Source: an uncultured Alteromonadaceae bacterium (lineage in GTDB: Bacteria; Pseudomonadota; Gammaproteobacteria; Enterobacterales; Alteromonadaceae). From it: DNA of 64,000 bases. Under the pieces are notes generated by a model. That model ran no database searches and was not told where the DNA came from. It saw only the letters and a program-made list of their open reading frames with translations. Within the stretch, counting starts at the first letter, position 1. Every line of letters starts with the position of its first letter. The stretch covers positions 310,001 through 374,000 of the forward strand of contig CANLWS010000006.1 in NCBI GenBank assembly GCA_947494925.1, written 5' to 3'. The position numbers were made by a program, and so were the translations under genes. Below, piece by piece: positions 18,342-27,927 of this stretch.

Positions 18342-18513
18342 TTCAGCGTTAAACTAAACTTTTTGAACACTTTGCAGTCCTAATTCTGTTAAGTGCACAT
18401 ATAAACACGTTGTTTTAACAGCAAATCGTTTTTATAAATGCTATATTGCGCGCCCTAAATTAGATGCTTTCATCATAATCATAAGAATAAAACTGGAATA
18501 TTACGGTAGGTCA

Positions 18514-19683
18514 ATGGGAAAACTAAAACAACTTCTTGTCGCCACAATTACATCAACCTGTATCGCTTTTACAACGTACTCAAATGCAGCTGTAGTCATC
18601 CCGCCTGCGCCTAATGTCGATGCTAAAGGTTATGTACTTATTGATTATCACACTGGTGAGGTAATTGCTGAGCAAAATGCTGACATTCAACTTGCTCCGG
18701 CAAGTCTAACCAAAATGATGACCAGCTACGTAATAGGCAATGAAATTTCACTGGGTAATATCAGTGAAAATGACATGGTGACTATTTCTGAAAACGCCTG
18801 GGCTAAAAAATTCCCAGATTCTTCAAAAATGTTTATTGAGGTTGGCAAGCAAGTATCAGTTGGCGATTTAAATCGGGGGATCATTATCCAGTCAGGAAAT
18901 GACGCCTGTGTCGCGATGGCAGAACATATTGCAGGGAGTGAAGACGCTTTTGCCAGTATGATGAATGTTCACGCTCAGAAACTCGGTATGTTATCAACCA
19001 ACTTTATCAATAGCCATGGTCTGCACGATGCAGATCACTATACGACCCCACGAGATATGGCAACACTGGCTATCGCCTTAGTCAGAGACGTGCCGGAAGA
19101 ATATGCTATTTACAAAGAAAAAGAATTTACCTTTAACGACATTAAACAGTACAACCGCAACAGTTTGTTGTGGGACAAAAGCCTGAATGTCGATGGGATT
19201 AAGACCGGCCATACCTCTGATGCGGGTTACAGCCTGGTTTCCTCAGCTACGCAGGGAGACATGCGTCTTATTGCGGTAGTTATGGGTGCAGATAGCGAGC
19301 GTGCTCGCAAGATGGAAAACAAGAAGCTGCTCAAATATGGGTTCAGGTTTTATGAAACGGTGACTCCATACAAAGCAGGCGATAGTTTCGTCGCCCACAG
19401 AATTTTTATGGGTGATAAAGACACGGTAGACTTGGGAATTGACCAAGATACCCCCATAACTATTCCTCGTGGTCAGGTGAAAAACCTTAAGGCCAATTTT
19501 GAACTGGACAAGAAACTCGAAGCCCCACTCTCCAAAGGAGAAGTAGTGGGTAAGTTGTATTTGCAGCTTGAAGGCGAAGATATTGCAGAATACCCACTGG
19601 TAACCTTACAGGAAGTCCAGGAAGGTGGCTTTTTGGACCGTATGGTAGACTTTGTTAAGCTACAATTAGGTTTTGATAGCTAA
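18514..19683 (+). CDS. dacA: D-alanyl-D-alanine carboxypeptidase (PBP5/6 family)
   Basis: The 389-residue low-molecular-weight PBP has a signal peptide (about 1-25). Its active-site motifs are SLTK (S64, K67), SGN (127-129) and KTG (230-232). A C-terminal beta domain and an amphipathic terminal helix (FLDRMVDFVKLQLGF) anchor it to the inner membrane. It removes the terminal D-alanine from pentapeptide stems. The 172-nt spacer after rlpA probably carries its own promoter. Confidence 0.97.
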   Translation: MGKLKQLLVATITSTCIAFTTYSNAAVVIPPAPNVDAKGYVLIDYHTGEVIAEQNADIQLAPASLTKMMTSYVIGNEISLGNISENDMVTISENAWAKKFPDSSKMFIEVGKQVSVGDLNRGIIIQSGNDACVAMAEHIAGSEDAFASMMNVHAQKLGMLSTNFINSHGLHDADHYTTPRDMATLAIALVRDVPEEYAIYKEKEFTFNDIKQYNRNSLLWDKSLNVDGIKTGHTSDAGYSLVSSATQGDMRLIAVVMGADSERARKMENKKLLKYGFRFYETVTPYKAGDSFVAHRIFMGDKDTVDLGIDQDTPITIPRGQVKNLKANFELDKKLEAPLSKGEVVGKLYLQLEGEDIAEYPLVTLQEVQEGGFLDRMVDFVKLQLGFDS

Positions 19684-19753
19684 TTTCGCGATTTTTCTGA
19701 GCGGAAAACCCTTGGATGTAGCGCTAGTAGTTTCTGTTTGAAAGAGAGAAATA

Positions 19754-20017
19754 ATGGAAACCAGATTCGACGAATTATTAGAATTCCCCACTTACCAAAC
19801 GTTTAAAGTTATGGGAGTCGCTCACGAGCGTCTCCCTGACGATGTGGTTAACTGCTTACAATCACATGCACCCGGTGATTATAACCCCACAATAAAGCCC
19901 AGCAGTAAGGGAAACTATCACTCCCTGTCAATCAGTGTCAGGGTTACCAGTAAAGAACATATGGAACTCATTTACACAGAGCTTTCCAGTCTTGAACTAG
20001 TTCGTGTTGTTTTGTAG
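19754..20017 (+). CDS. ybeD: YbeD/DUF493 family protein
   Basis: The 87-residue protein matches the small ferredoxin-fold DUF493 family (FDELLEFPTYQTFKVMG...; VTSKEHMELIYTELSSLELVRVVL). Its role is not settled; it is conserved between dacA and lipB, which points to some link with lipoate or cell-wall metabolism. It has a GAGAGAAATA ribosome-binding region before ATG and precedes lipB by 12 nt. Confidence 0.93.
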   Translation: METRFDELLEFPTYQTFKVMGVAHERLPDDVVNCLQSHAPGDYNPTIKPSSKGNYHSLSISVRVTSKEHMELIYTELSSLELVRVVL

Positions 20018-20029
20018 GACACTTGCTGC

Positions 20030-20683
20030 TTGAGCCAGAATCAGAGTCTGATTGTCAGACAACTGGGATTGCAGTCATATCAACCTATCTGGCAGGCGAT
20101 GCAACAGTTTACTGATGAACGCAATGAATTCAGTCAGGATGAAATTTGGCTTGTTGAACATTTGCCTGTGTTTACCCAAGGACAGGCTGGCAAGCAAGAG
20201 CATCTGCTAAATCCGGGAGATATCCCAGTGGTGCCAGTTGATCGCGGTGGGCAAATAACCTATCACGGACCCGGTCAACAGATGATGTACGTTATGTTGA
20301 ATATGAAACGTCGCAAAATTGGTGTGCGACAACTGGTAACAGCTCTGGAGCAATGTATCGTAAACTACCTGGAAGAGTATGGTATTGCTGCCTATCCGAA
20401 AGCCGATGCACCTGGCGTTTACGTTGATAGTAAAAAAGTATGCTCCGTAGGACTCAGGATCCGAAAAGGCTGTTCGTTTCATGGACTGGCCTTAAACGTC
20501 AATATGGATCTTTCTCCCTTTTTACGCATTAATCCTTGTGGTTATGCTGGCCTGGAAATGGTAGATTGCGCAAAGTTAAACGGTCCGGATACATTGGAAA
20601 AAGCAGGCCCTAAAATTGTTGATCATATTTGTTCATTACTTGAGATTGAACAGATAGAAAATAGAGAAGGTTTTGATGACTAA
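20030..20683 (+). CDS. lipB: Octanoyl-[acyl-carrier protein]:protein N-octanoyltransferase
   Basis: The 217-residue enzyme moves octanoate from acyl carrier protein to the lipoyl domains of 2-oxoacid dehydrogenases and the glycine cleavage system. Motifs are the [12 protein letters not shown] loop, a conserved lysine in [19 protein letters not shown], and the catalytic cysteine in [11 protein letters not shown]. It starts with TTG, preceded by AGGAC. Its 3' end overlaps lipA by 8 nt, the order expected for two consecutive steps. Confidence 0.96.
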   Translation: MSQNQSLIVRQLGLQSYQPIWQAMQQFTDERNEFSQDEIWLVEHLPVFTQGQAGKQEHLLNPGDIPVVPVDRGGQITYHGPGQQMMYVMLNMKRRKIGVRQLVTALEQCIVNYLEEYGIAAYPKADAPGVYVDSKKVCSVGLRIRKGCSFHGLALNVNMDLSPFLRINPCGYAGLEMVDCAKLNGPDTLEKAGPKIVDHICSLLEIEQIENREGFDD

Positions 20684-21638
20684 CGCACGTCCACAAGCAG
20701 GAGTAAAACTCCGCGATGATGAGAAAGTAAAACACATTCCCGTCACTATTATTCCCACAGAAAAAGAGCAGATGCTGCGGAAGCCTGAATGGATCAAGAT
20801 TAAACTGCCCCGCACCACAGATAAGATTGACCATATTAAAAAGACACTGCGTAAAAATAATTTGCATTCAGTGTGTGAGGAAGCCAGCTGTCCAAATTTA
20901 GCGGAATGCTTCAACCACGGTACAGCTACCTTTATGATTCTTGGTGATATTTGTACAAGACGCTGTCCTTTTTGTGATGTCGCACATGGTAAGCCGCTTC
21001 CACCAAGCGCAGAAGAGCCAATAAAACTAGCAACGACTATCGCTGAAATGAACCTCAAATATGTGGTCATTACCTCCGTCGATAGAGACGATTTACGTGA
21101 CGGTGGAGCTCAGCATTTTGTGGATTGTATCAACGCAATCAGGGAACATAGTCCGTCCACAAAAATCGAAGTACTGGTCCCAGATTTCAGAGGCAGAATG
21201 GACAGAGCCCTGGAAATTTTCAAACAAGGTGTGCCAGACGTATTTAACCATAACCTGGAAACTATTCCCCGCCTCTACCGGGAATGTCGCCCTGGTGCGA
21301 ATTATCAATGGTCGCTTGATTTGTTGAAGAAGTTCAAAGAGCAACACCCTGATATTCCAACCAAATCTGGTTTGATGATGGGAATGGGTGAAGATAAAGA
21401 AGAAATTGCTACCGTTTTGAAGGATTTGCGCACTCACAATGTCGATATGCTCACTTTGGGTCAATATCTTCAACCCAGTAAACACCACTACCCAGTCAAG
21501 CGCTACGTCCATCCTGACGAATTTGATGAGTTAGGCCAAATCGCAGATCAGATTGGCTTTACTCACGCAGCCTGTGGTCCGATGGTAAGGTCAAGCTACC
21601 ATGCGGATAAACAAGCCGCGGGCGAGACTGTAAAATAA
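20676..21638 (+). CDS. lipA: Lipoyl synthase (radical SAM)
   Basis: The 320-residue enzyme inserts two sulfurs into protein-bound octanoyl chains. It carries the radical-SAM cluster motif CTRRCPFC and the auxiliary cluster motif [12 protein letters not shown]. The late RSSYHAD contains the serine that ligands the auxiliary cluster. A TTG codon directly before ATG 20676 would add one residue; ATG is the likelier start. An intrinsic terminator lies at 21660-21683 and probably ends this cluster. Confidence 0.97.
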   Translation: MTNARPQAGVKLRDDEKVKHIPVTIIPTEKEQMLRKPEWIKIKLPRTTDKIDHIKKTLRKNNLHSVCEEASCPNLAECFNHGTATFMILGDICTRRCPFCDVAHGKPLPPSAEEPIKLATTIAEMNLKYVVITSVDRDDLRDGGAQHFVDCINAIREHSPSTKIEVLVPDFRGRMDRALEIFKQGVPDVFNHNLETIPRLYRECRPGANYQWSLDLLKKFKEQHPDIPTKSGLMMGMGEDKEEIATVLKDLRTHNVDMLTLGQYLQPSKHHYPVKRYVHPDEFDELGQIADQIGFTHAACGPMVRSSYHADKQAAGETVK

Positions 21639-21659
21639 AGTCTCAGCAACAAAATACAG

Positions 21660-21683
21660 AGCTCGCAATTTGCGAGCTTTTTT
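21660..21683 (+). terminator. Intrinsic terminator after lipA
   Basis: AGCTCGC (21660-21666) pairs with GCGAGCT (21672-21678) around AATTT, followed by a T-run. A second inverted repeat, GAGACT/AGTCTC, spans the lipA stop codon just upstream. Confidence 0.85.
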
Positions 21684-21711
21684 GTAATACCAATTCCATT
21701 AGGACGCATCT

Positions 21712-22581
21712 ATGAAAAAATTGTACTGGTTATTAGCGATGCCTTTCTTTATTGCATCAGCAGTGGCAAAAGAAAGTTCAGACTGGCGGTCGCCTGATAT
21801 TGATGATTTGGTTTATATGCAAACCAGTGAAGGTCTTGTTGTGATTGAGCTCGCACCATTCATGGCGCCCCAGCACAGCACCCAGTTCAGTCAACTTGTG
21901 AAAGAGGGGTTTTACGATGGGTTGGATTTTTATCGAGTGATTGACGGATTCGTGGCGCAAGGGGGTGACATCACTGAAGAAAAACCCAGTAAAGTTAAAA
22001 AAACTCTTCAGGCAGAATTTACCCGCCCAATTTTGCCTGATTCGGTATTTGTCGGGATCCAGAAACCCGAATATTTTGCACCTGAAACAGGATATTTACA
22101 TGGTTTTTCAGCTGGACGCGACCTTGAAGCCAAGCAAGAGTGGATCCTGCATTGCCCTGGCACCGTTGCAATGGCAAGAAACAACGAAGCGCATAGCGGC
22201 ACAACCGATTTTTATATCGTTATCGGACAGGCTACTCGCCATTTGGACAGAAACATGAGCACCTTTGGTCGCGTTCTGGTGGGTCTTAACAATGTTCAGC
22301 GCCTTAATCGGGCGAGCATCAATGTTGCCAGCGGAGTCATTGAAGATCCAACTCAACGCAGCAAAATAGAATGGATAAAAATGGCTGCAGATATTCCACA
22401 AAGTCAGCGTTTGAAGATAGAAGTCATCAAGGCGGACGCTAGCGCGACTAAAGAAAGACTGGCAGGTGCCAGAAAAATGGACAATCCGTTTTTCCATTTT
22501 CAGGGTAACGGCAATCTGGATTTGTGCTATCACCAATTGAAGGTAAGAGTGTCACAACCAGATTCGTTCAACCCAAAATAA
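21712..22581 (+). CDS. Secreted cyclophilin-type peptidyl-prolyl isomerase
   Basis: The 289-residue protein has a signal peptide (about 1-19, ending AVAK) and a cyclophilin domain: VVIELAPFMAPQHSTQFSQLV, FYRVIDGFVAQGGD, and HCPGTVAMARNNEAHSGTTDFYIVIG. It should speed prolyl isomerisation of periplasmic proteins. It is about 100 residues longer than E. coli PpiA, with a large insert between the first and second motifs (including a YFAPETGYLHGFSAGRD segment) and an extended C-terminus. Such long forms occur in Alteromonadales. It stands alone after the lipA terminator. Confidence 0.9.
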   Translation: MKKLYWLLAMPFFIASAVAKESSDWRSPDIDDLVYMQTSEGLVVIELAPFMAPQHSTQFSQLVKEGFYDGLDFYRVIDGFVAQGGDITEEKPSKVKKTLQAEFTRPILPDSVFVGIQKPEYFAPETGYLHGFSAGRDLEAKQEWILHCPGTVAMARNNEAHSGTTDFYIVIGQATRHLDRNMSTFGRVLVGLNNVQRLNRASINVASGVIEDPTQRSKIEWIKMAADIPQSQRLKIEVIKADASATKERLAGARKMDNPFFHFQGNGNLDLCYHQLKVRVSQPDSFNPK

Positions 22582-22726
22582 CAATATACCGTCAGAATTC
22601 AAGTTGAGTATTGATCAAAAAGGCATTCCATCAGTTAACCGTTTTTATCAATTGTCAGAAACCCGGTAAAACTGGTGGCAAGCTAAAATTCTCTTCAGTG
22701 CATTCACATTTAACGCATTATTAGGC

Positions 22727-23302
22727 TTGCTGTTCTGGTTGATCATACCTTCGTTTTCACTATTGCTTATATGTTGTATGTTGGCTATCACACTTTCTGT
22801 CATTGAACCTTTTATTGACGTTCCGTCAGGTGTGAAAAGTGGCGGATTAACCTATTATTCAGCCTATTTAATTGCCGAATCACCTAAGCAAAATATCATC
22901 CCGATCCATGGTGGAACCTTGTTCGATTTTTTCTTTAGTATTTTACCGGCAAGTGAAAGTAAGGCGCGAAAGAAGCAGGTTTTGCTTGGATACATTGAGG
23001 GATTATTGAGCTTATTGCAGCGTTATGAGGATGAGAATATTGACTATCAGTTAAGAGCAACAAGCTACATTATCAATGAGAAGACGGCAAAAAGTATCGG
23101 TTTTTACAAAAAGCCAACTGATCAGCTAAGTCGGGCAATTTTGTACTACAACTATTTTAATCTGGCGTGTTCGTACTCGCTTTTACAAGGCAGGCCTAGC
23201 TTTCTGAAAATCAAAGAAGTACAAACCTTCGAATCTTCCTTCAAAGACCTATTCCAGCATAAAAACAAATTGCTCAAGTTAAAGAATAAACTCATGCAGT
23301 AA
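22727..23302 (+). CDS. Hypothetical membrane-anchored protein, possibly 5'-interrupted
   Basis: I do not recognise this 191-residue protein. It begins at TTG in the middle of a hydrophobic stretch (LLFWLIIPSFSLLLICCMLAITLSV), followed by a soluble, mostly helical domain rich in Tyr and Lys (about 40-191). No good ribosome-binding site precedes the TTG. The same frame is open upstream to 22670 and encodes NWWQAKILFSAFTFNALLG, which would complete the membrane helix. A TAA at 22667-22669 then separates it from a further in-frame SVNRFYQLSETR. Either the true start is an unusual codon, or the gene carries a nonsense mutation. Confidence 0.55.
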   Translation: MLFWLIIPSFSLLLICCMLAITLSVIEPFIDVPSGVKSGGLTYYSAYLIAESPKQNIIPIHGGTLFDFFFSILPASESKARKKQVLLGYIEGLLSLLQRYEDENIDYQLRATSYIINEKTAKSIGFYKKPTDQLSRAILYYNYFNLACSYSLLQGRPSFLKIKEVQTFESSFKDLFQHKNKLLKLKNKLMQ

Positions 23303-23307
23303 AATGA

Positions 23308-23333
23308 CAATCCACACTAATAAGTGCGGATTG
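23308..23333. other. Hairpin between convergent genes
   Basis: CAATCC-A-CACT (23308-23318) pairs with AGTG-C-GGATTG (23323-23333) around AATA, with one mismatch. There is no T-run, so it is at best a weak terminator for the upstream hypothetical gene. Confidence 0.4.
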
Positions 23334-23424
23334 GTATAAGGTCTTATGTGCTTGGAGCAAGGGACCGCATGAGATCTAAATTGTTACCTAAAAATGACTG
23401 ACAGAGTCACTTGAAGACAGATAA

Positions 23425-25248
23425 CTAGGTCTTTTGCTGTTCAATCCATCGGTCAATCTTGGCTTCAAGTATCGGCATTGGAAGTGCTCCATCAATCAAT
23501 ATCTGAGTATGGAACTTTTTAATGTCGAATTTATCACCCAAGGCTTCAGACGCTTTATTCCTTAACATTCTGATATGCCTTTCGCCCGTTTTATAGGCCA
23601 GCGCCTGACCCGGAATAGAAATGTAACGTTCCACTTCAGCGATGACATCACTTTCTGCCATAGATGAATTCTTAAGCATAAAATCTATGGCTTTCTCACG
23701 ACTCCAGCCAAAAGCATGTAAGCCTGTATCAACCACCAGACGCATTGCACGCAATTGCTCATCCACCAACCTGCCGTACCACATGTAAGGGTCAGTAAAT
23801 AGTCCCATTTCTTTGCCTAAGCTTTCAGCGTAAAGCGCCCACCCTTCTGCAAAAACGGTGTAGCCTCCGAACTTTCTAAATGAAGGCAAACCTTCAACTT
23901 CTTGCTGGATGGCTATCTGAAAATGATGCCCTGGCGCAGCCTCGTGTACACTTAGTGTTTCCATCAGAAACTTGGGTTGGGCTTTCAAATCATGTGTATT
24001 GATGTAAAAAATACCTGGTCTTGAACCATCAGGTGCCGGGCTTTGGTAGCTGGCTCCAGCCGATGAAGCAGCTCGGTATGACTCAACCGCCCTCACTTCA
24101 TAATCGGATTTAGGAAAGACTTCAAACAACTGCCCTACTCTTGCGTTAATTTTGTCTTTAATCTGTGTATAGGCATCGATGACTTCTTGTTCCGTATCAA
24201 AATAAAATTGATCGTCAGTGCGCAGAAATTCGAAAAATGCAGGTAAGTCACCTTCAAAATTCACTTTTTCCTTAACTGCCGTCATTTCCGACAAAATACG
24301 GGCAACTTCGTCCTGACCAAACTGATGGATTTCTTCCGCTGTAAGTGGCAATGTTGTATTGGTCTTAATCTGATACTCATACCAGTTTTTACCATTTGGC
24401 AATGCGGACAATCCAACTGTAGTTCGGGTAGCAGGAACGTACTCTTCCTTCATGAAGTCAAATGTGCGTTGGTAAGCTGGAATGATTACTTCAGCAATCA
24501 TAGATCGGTAGTCTTCTTCGAGTTTTTGTTTAACCTTGTCATCAATATCTTGTTTTTCTGGCAAGGACTTAAGTGGACCATAAAACACACTTTCTTCTAG
24601 ATTATCTAATAAGTGTGCCTTTAACTGAGGCAATACTTTTTCAGCAATAGGAGTGGGTAACACCATGTCCTTTTGAATTCCCTCACGCATAGCTTTTACC
24701 GCGCTGTCCATATAAGCAGCAAAGCCTTCAGCACGACTAATGAAATCGCGATAATCTTTCTCGGTATTGAATGGTTGAGCACTGGAGCCAGAACCTAGCA
24801 TGGCAAAATAGGTATGTGCCCCACCCATTTGACTCAATGGGATCAAGTGTCTGTTAAATTCATAAGCCTCAATTCCAATTTCTCGATCACCTTTAAATAT
24901 CTTGTAAGTTAACCAAGCCTGGCCTGAGAGTTTGGATTCATCGATCGCATTAATCGCAGTAAGGAATTTTTCCTCAAATGCCAGACCGGACGCCAGTGAT
25001 TCTGGTCCGATTGGCTGGCCAAATTGGTCGTTATAGTCATTGACGCCCACAAAGGTTGCGTAAATGGGACTCAGGGCAAGACTTTCCTGGAAATAGTTTT
25101 CTACAAGTTGATTGAGCTTTTCAGACTCTGACATTTGTACAATTTCACTAGAAGTGTCGTTTTGCTGCGTTTTTGTCGGCTGGCAAGCACTGATTGAAAT
25201 AGATACACCTAAGGCCAGCATACTTGTTTTTATTATTTTTTTATTCAT
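23425..25248 (-). CDS. DUF885 family lipoprotein, putative zinc peptidase
   Basis: The 607-residue DUF885 protein has a signal peptide ending in a lipobox (SISISACQPTK), so it is probably membrane-anchored in the periplasm. The family's metal-binding motif appears as HEAAPGHHFQ, with a downstream glutamate in FAEGWALYAESLG, which resembles metallopeptidase active sites. DUF885 proteins are common in Alteromonadales and are annotated as carboxypeptidase-like; the substrate is unknown. An in-frame codon at 25290 would add 14 residues, but ATG 25248 gives a clean lipoprotein signal and has GGGAT upstream. Confidence 0.88.
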   Translation of the reverse strand: MNKKIIKTSMLALGVSISISACQPTKTQQNDTSSEIVQMSESEKLNQLVENYFQESLALSPIYATFVGVNDYNDQFGQPIGPESLASGLAFEEKFLTAINAIDESKLSGQAWLTYKIFKGDREIGIEAYEFNRHLIPLSQMGGAHTYFAMLGSGSSAQPFNTEKDYRDFISRAEGFAAYMDSAVKAMREGIQKDMVLPTPIAEKVLPQLKAHLLDNLEESVFYGPLKSLPEKQDIDDKVKQKLEEDYRSMIAEVIIPAYQRTFDFMKEEYVPATRTTVGLSALPNGKNWYEYQIKTNTTLPLTAEEIHQFGQDEVARILSEMTAVKEKVNFEGDLPAFFEFLRTDDQFYFDTEQEVIDAYTQIKDKINARVGQLFEVFPKSDYEVRAVESYRAASSAGASYQSPAPDGSRPGIFYINTHDLKAQPKFLMETLSVHEAAPGHHFQIAIQQEVEGLPSFRKFGGYTVFAEGWALYAESLGKEMGLFTDPYMWYGRLVDEQLRAMRLVVDTGLHAFGWSREKAIDFMLKNSSMAESDVIAEVERYISIPGQALAYKTGERHIRMLRNKASEALGDKFDIKKFHTQILIDGALPMPILEAKIDRWIEQQKT

Positions 25249-25349
25249 TCTGATCCCGCATTTGAGCTTCTTTAATGGTTTGGAGACCATGCTAACAAAT
25301 AGAAGCCGCAGGATCTTGTGGCGTAAAATTATGTAACAATAATTAGACT

Positions 25350-26681
25350 CTATTCAGATTCAGATCTGATCAGATGAAACCGTGTTTGCCTTCCATCAAG
25401 GTACTCCACACCTTTTTGATCAAAATAAGCTTGTTCTTCAAGCATAATGCGGATTTCTTTATTCCATTCAGGGATAAAGCTAGCTGCGTTGAGTTCAATT
25501 GAATAAGCAGTGTTGAAGTGCAGAGGATAGTCGCCTTGCACTGGGACGCCACCTTGAGAATCCCACATGCCCAATGTTGTCCCAGCGGCGTGGCCGTGAT
25601 ATCCGATTGGGTGGGTATAGATAGATGGTTTTATTCCCGCTGCTATAGCCTGCTGCCGGGACATTTTTAACACCTGATTGCCTGTTCTGCCCTTCGAAAA
25701 ATTACCTGTAAAAATATCTTGCAGCCTATTTGCTTTTTCAAGAGCTTGTTTCAGATAGAGCGGAGCATCTGATTCACCAGGTCGCAATACATAAGCATGC
25801 TGTTGTTGGTCTGAATGTAAACGCAAATAAGATAAACCGAAATCAACATGCAACAAGTCGCCCGGTTCAATCACCTGGCTGCCAGGTCGCTTGCTAAAAG
25901 CCTGAAGATGATCAAATTTTTCTTTACTGGCACGTTGAATGGAAACTGTGGGATGAAACCAATTTAACAGTTTAATTTCCCGTGTCTTTTCTCTCAACCA
26001 CCAAACCACATCATCAGTTGTTGTGTAACCGGGGGTGATGACCTGATTGGAAAAGGCCTCTGCAATTAGCCTATGCCCTACTTGAATTAGCGTTGGGTAG
26101 ACTGACATCTCTAAATCGCTACGGGTTTCCAACCAGGCAATCGCCAGTTTTTCCGCAGACACTAATTTGTTTGCCAATTCATCAGGCAGTGCTTGGGTAA
26201 ATTCCTGATACTCAGTCGCAGTCATACCGTCTGCTAGCGCGAAATGTTGAGATTTGTTTATGGCAATTTTATTGGGGCCTTTTTGTTTAATCAGTTCTAC
26301 TAACCGTTGCCATTGACTCGGCTGAGACTCTTTGTCCCATGCTTTCTTGAACATAGTATCGACCTTGTAGCGAGCAACGGCTAACCGCTCAATGGGTTGC
26401 CCTTCACCCGGGTCGAACATCACTAAAATCGTGCGCCGTCTGGCTGATAACCAAGTGGAAGGAAGCATGGTTTTCAGTACAGGATCTTCGTTGTACTCCC
26501 TGGATATTAAAATCCACATATCAATTTTTTCACGACGCATCAATTGGGGAAGCAAGTTCTCCAACCTATCATTCAGCATGGAATCAACCAAAGCTGACCG
26601 GTCTCGCATAGACAGCGGCGAAAAGGAACTTTGTGCACACACGCCAAAACTACATAAACATATTAAAATGACTTTCCACAT
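25350..26681 (-). CDS. Secreted M24 family metallopeptidase (Xaa-Pro aminopeptidase-like)
   Basis: The 443-residue protein has a signal peptide (about 1-17, ending GVCAQ), an N-terminal creatinase-like domain (about 20-180) and a pita-bread M24 domain. Candidate metal ligands are visible: an aspartate in LLHVDFGLSYLR, a histidine in IYTHPIGYHGHAAG, and glutamates in YSIELNAAS and IMLEEQAYF. It probably cleaves Xaa-Pro dipeptides or related substrates in the periplasm. It lies next to the DUF885 peptidase on the same strand, suggesting peptide scavenging. Confidence 0.88.
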   Translation of the reverse strand: MWKVILICLCSFGVCAQSSFSPLSMRDRSALVDSMLNDRLENLLPQLMRREKIDMWILISREYNEDPVLKTMLPSTWLSARRRTILVMFDPGEGQPIERLAVARYKVDTMFKKAWDKESQPSQWQRLVELIKQKGPNKIAINKSQHFALADGMTATEYQEFTQALPDELANKLVSAEKLAIAWLETRSDLEMSVYPTLIQVGHRLIAEAFSNQVITPGYTTTDDVVWWLREKTREIKLLNWFHPTVSIQRASKEKFDHLQAFSKRPGSQVIEPGDLLHVDFGLSYLRLHSDQQQHAYVLRPGESDAPLYLKQALEKANRLQDIFTGNFSKGRTGNQVLKMSRQQAIAAGIKPSIYTHPIGYHGHAAGTTLGMWDSQGGVPVQGDYPLHFNTAYSIELNAASFIPEWNKEIRIMLEEQAYFDQKGVEYLDGRQTRFHLIRSESE

Positions 26682-26828
26682 TACTCTCGACCCGACTGAC
26701 TGTTTTACCTAGAATTCTCCAAATAGTTAATTAATTCAAGTATTTCCCAACTCTTCTAGTGAGAATGTTTGTGTCAACAAAGCACCAGGCGCTACAATAC
26801 AAGGCTAGTGAAAAATAAAAAGAGTGTT

Positions 26829-27845
26829 ATGAAAAAACATATTTATGTTGCTTATACCGGTGGAACCATTGGTATGCGTCCATCTGAACATGGCTTTATT
26901 CCGGTATCAGGATTTCTCACTAGAGTATTGCGTGAATTACCAGAGTTCCATCGTCCGGAAATGCCGGAATTCACAATCCATGAATATGACAGTTTGATTG
27001 ATTCTTCCGATATGAACCCGTCGGATTGGCAGCAAATTGCTGATGATATTCAACAACACTATGCCGAGTATGACGGTTTCATTATTCTTCATGGCACTGA
27101 CACTATGGCTTATACCGCCTCAGCGCTATCCTTTATGTTGGAAGATCTTGGAAAACCTGTCATTGTCACAGGTTCACAAATTCCATTGGCCGAGCTCCGC
27201 TCAGATGGTCAGGTAAATCTGCTTAACGCACTTTATATCGCTTCAGAATATCCGATTTCCGAAGTAACTTTGTTTTTCAATAACAAACTTTATCGTGGAA
27301 ATCGAAGCAGGAAAATAAATGCTGATGGATTTGAAGCATTCGGCTCACCCAACTACTCTCCCTTGTTAAGCGCCGGCATTAATATTGAGCTGATGCCGGG
27401 TGTTTCCTTATCTTCAGAGCCTGCCAATGGCAAACTAACCGTCAGCCAGGTTACATCTCAGCCCATGGGCGTCGTTATGCTCTACCCTGGTATTAGCACT
27501 GAGGTATTGAGGAATATATTGCAACAACCAGTAAAAGCCTTGATTTTACTCAGTTATGGAGTAGGAAATGCTCCGCAGAACCAGTCTTTGCTCAACGAAC
27601 TTCAACAGGCACAAGAAAATGGCATCATAGTGTTAAATTGCACTCAATGCCTTAGTGGGAAAGTCAATATGAGTGGTTACGCCAATGGACAGGTGTTAAA
27701 GGATGTAGGCGTGATCTCAGGTGGAGACATGACACCCGAAGCCGCTCTGGCCAAATTGCATTACTTATTAAGCAAGAATCTGCCGTTGAGTGAAATAAAA
27801 GAAAAATTGATCTGCAATCTTCGTGGTGAATTAAGCATAAACTGA
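26829..27845 (+). CDS. ansA: Cytoplasmic L-asparaginase I
   Basis: The 338-residue enzyme hydrolyses asparagine to aspartate and ammonia. The first catalytic threonine lies in VAYTGGTIGM and the second in ILHGTDTMAYTASAL, with the lysine in GNRSRKINADGFEAF. There is no signal peptide, which fits type I. A non-ATG codon at 26769 opens the frame 20 residues earlier, but ATG 26829 gives the exact length of E. coli AnsA. The gene is divergent from the M24 peptidase gene, with 147 nt between them. Confidence 0.94.
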   Translation: MKKHIYVAYTGGTIGMRPSEHGFIPVSGFLTRVLRELPEFHRPEMPEFTIHEYDSLIDSSDMNPSDWQQIADDIQQHYAEYDGFIILHGTDTMAYTASALSFMLEDLGKPVIVTGSQIPLAELRSDGQVNLLNALYIASEYPISEVTLFFNNKLYRGNRSRKINADGFEAFGSPNYSPLLSAGINIELMPGVSLSSEPANGKLTVSQVTSQPMGVVMLYPGISTEVLRNILQQPVKALILLSYGVGNAPQNQSLLNELQQAQENGIIVLNCTQCLSGKVNMSGYANGQVLKDVGVISGGDMTPEAALAKLHYLLSKNLPLSEIKEKLICNLRGELSIN

Positions 27846-27872
27846 GTCGCCGCTGCAGCTGTAAAACACTGC

Positions 27873-27917
27873 ATTCAGAGAGCTCTCACGAGCAAAAAGA
27901 ACTCTCTGAATTTCTTT
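27873..27917. terminator. Bidirectional terminator between ansA and the DUF349 gene
   Basis: ATTCAGAGAG (27873-27882) and CTCTCTGAAT (27902-27911) form a perfect 10-bp stem with a 19-nt loop, followed by TTTCTTT on the plus strand. It lies between convergent genes. Confidence 0.65.
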
Positions 27918-27927
27918 ACCTTAATGA

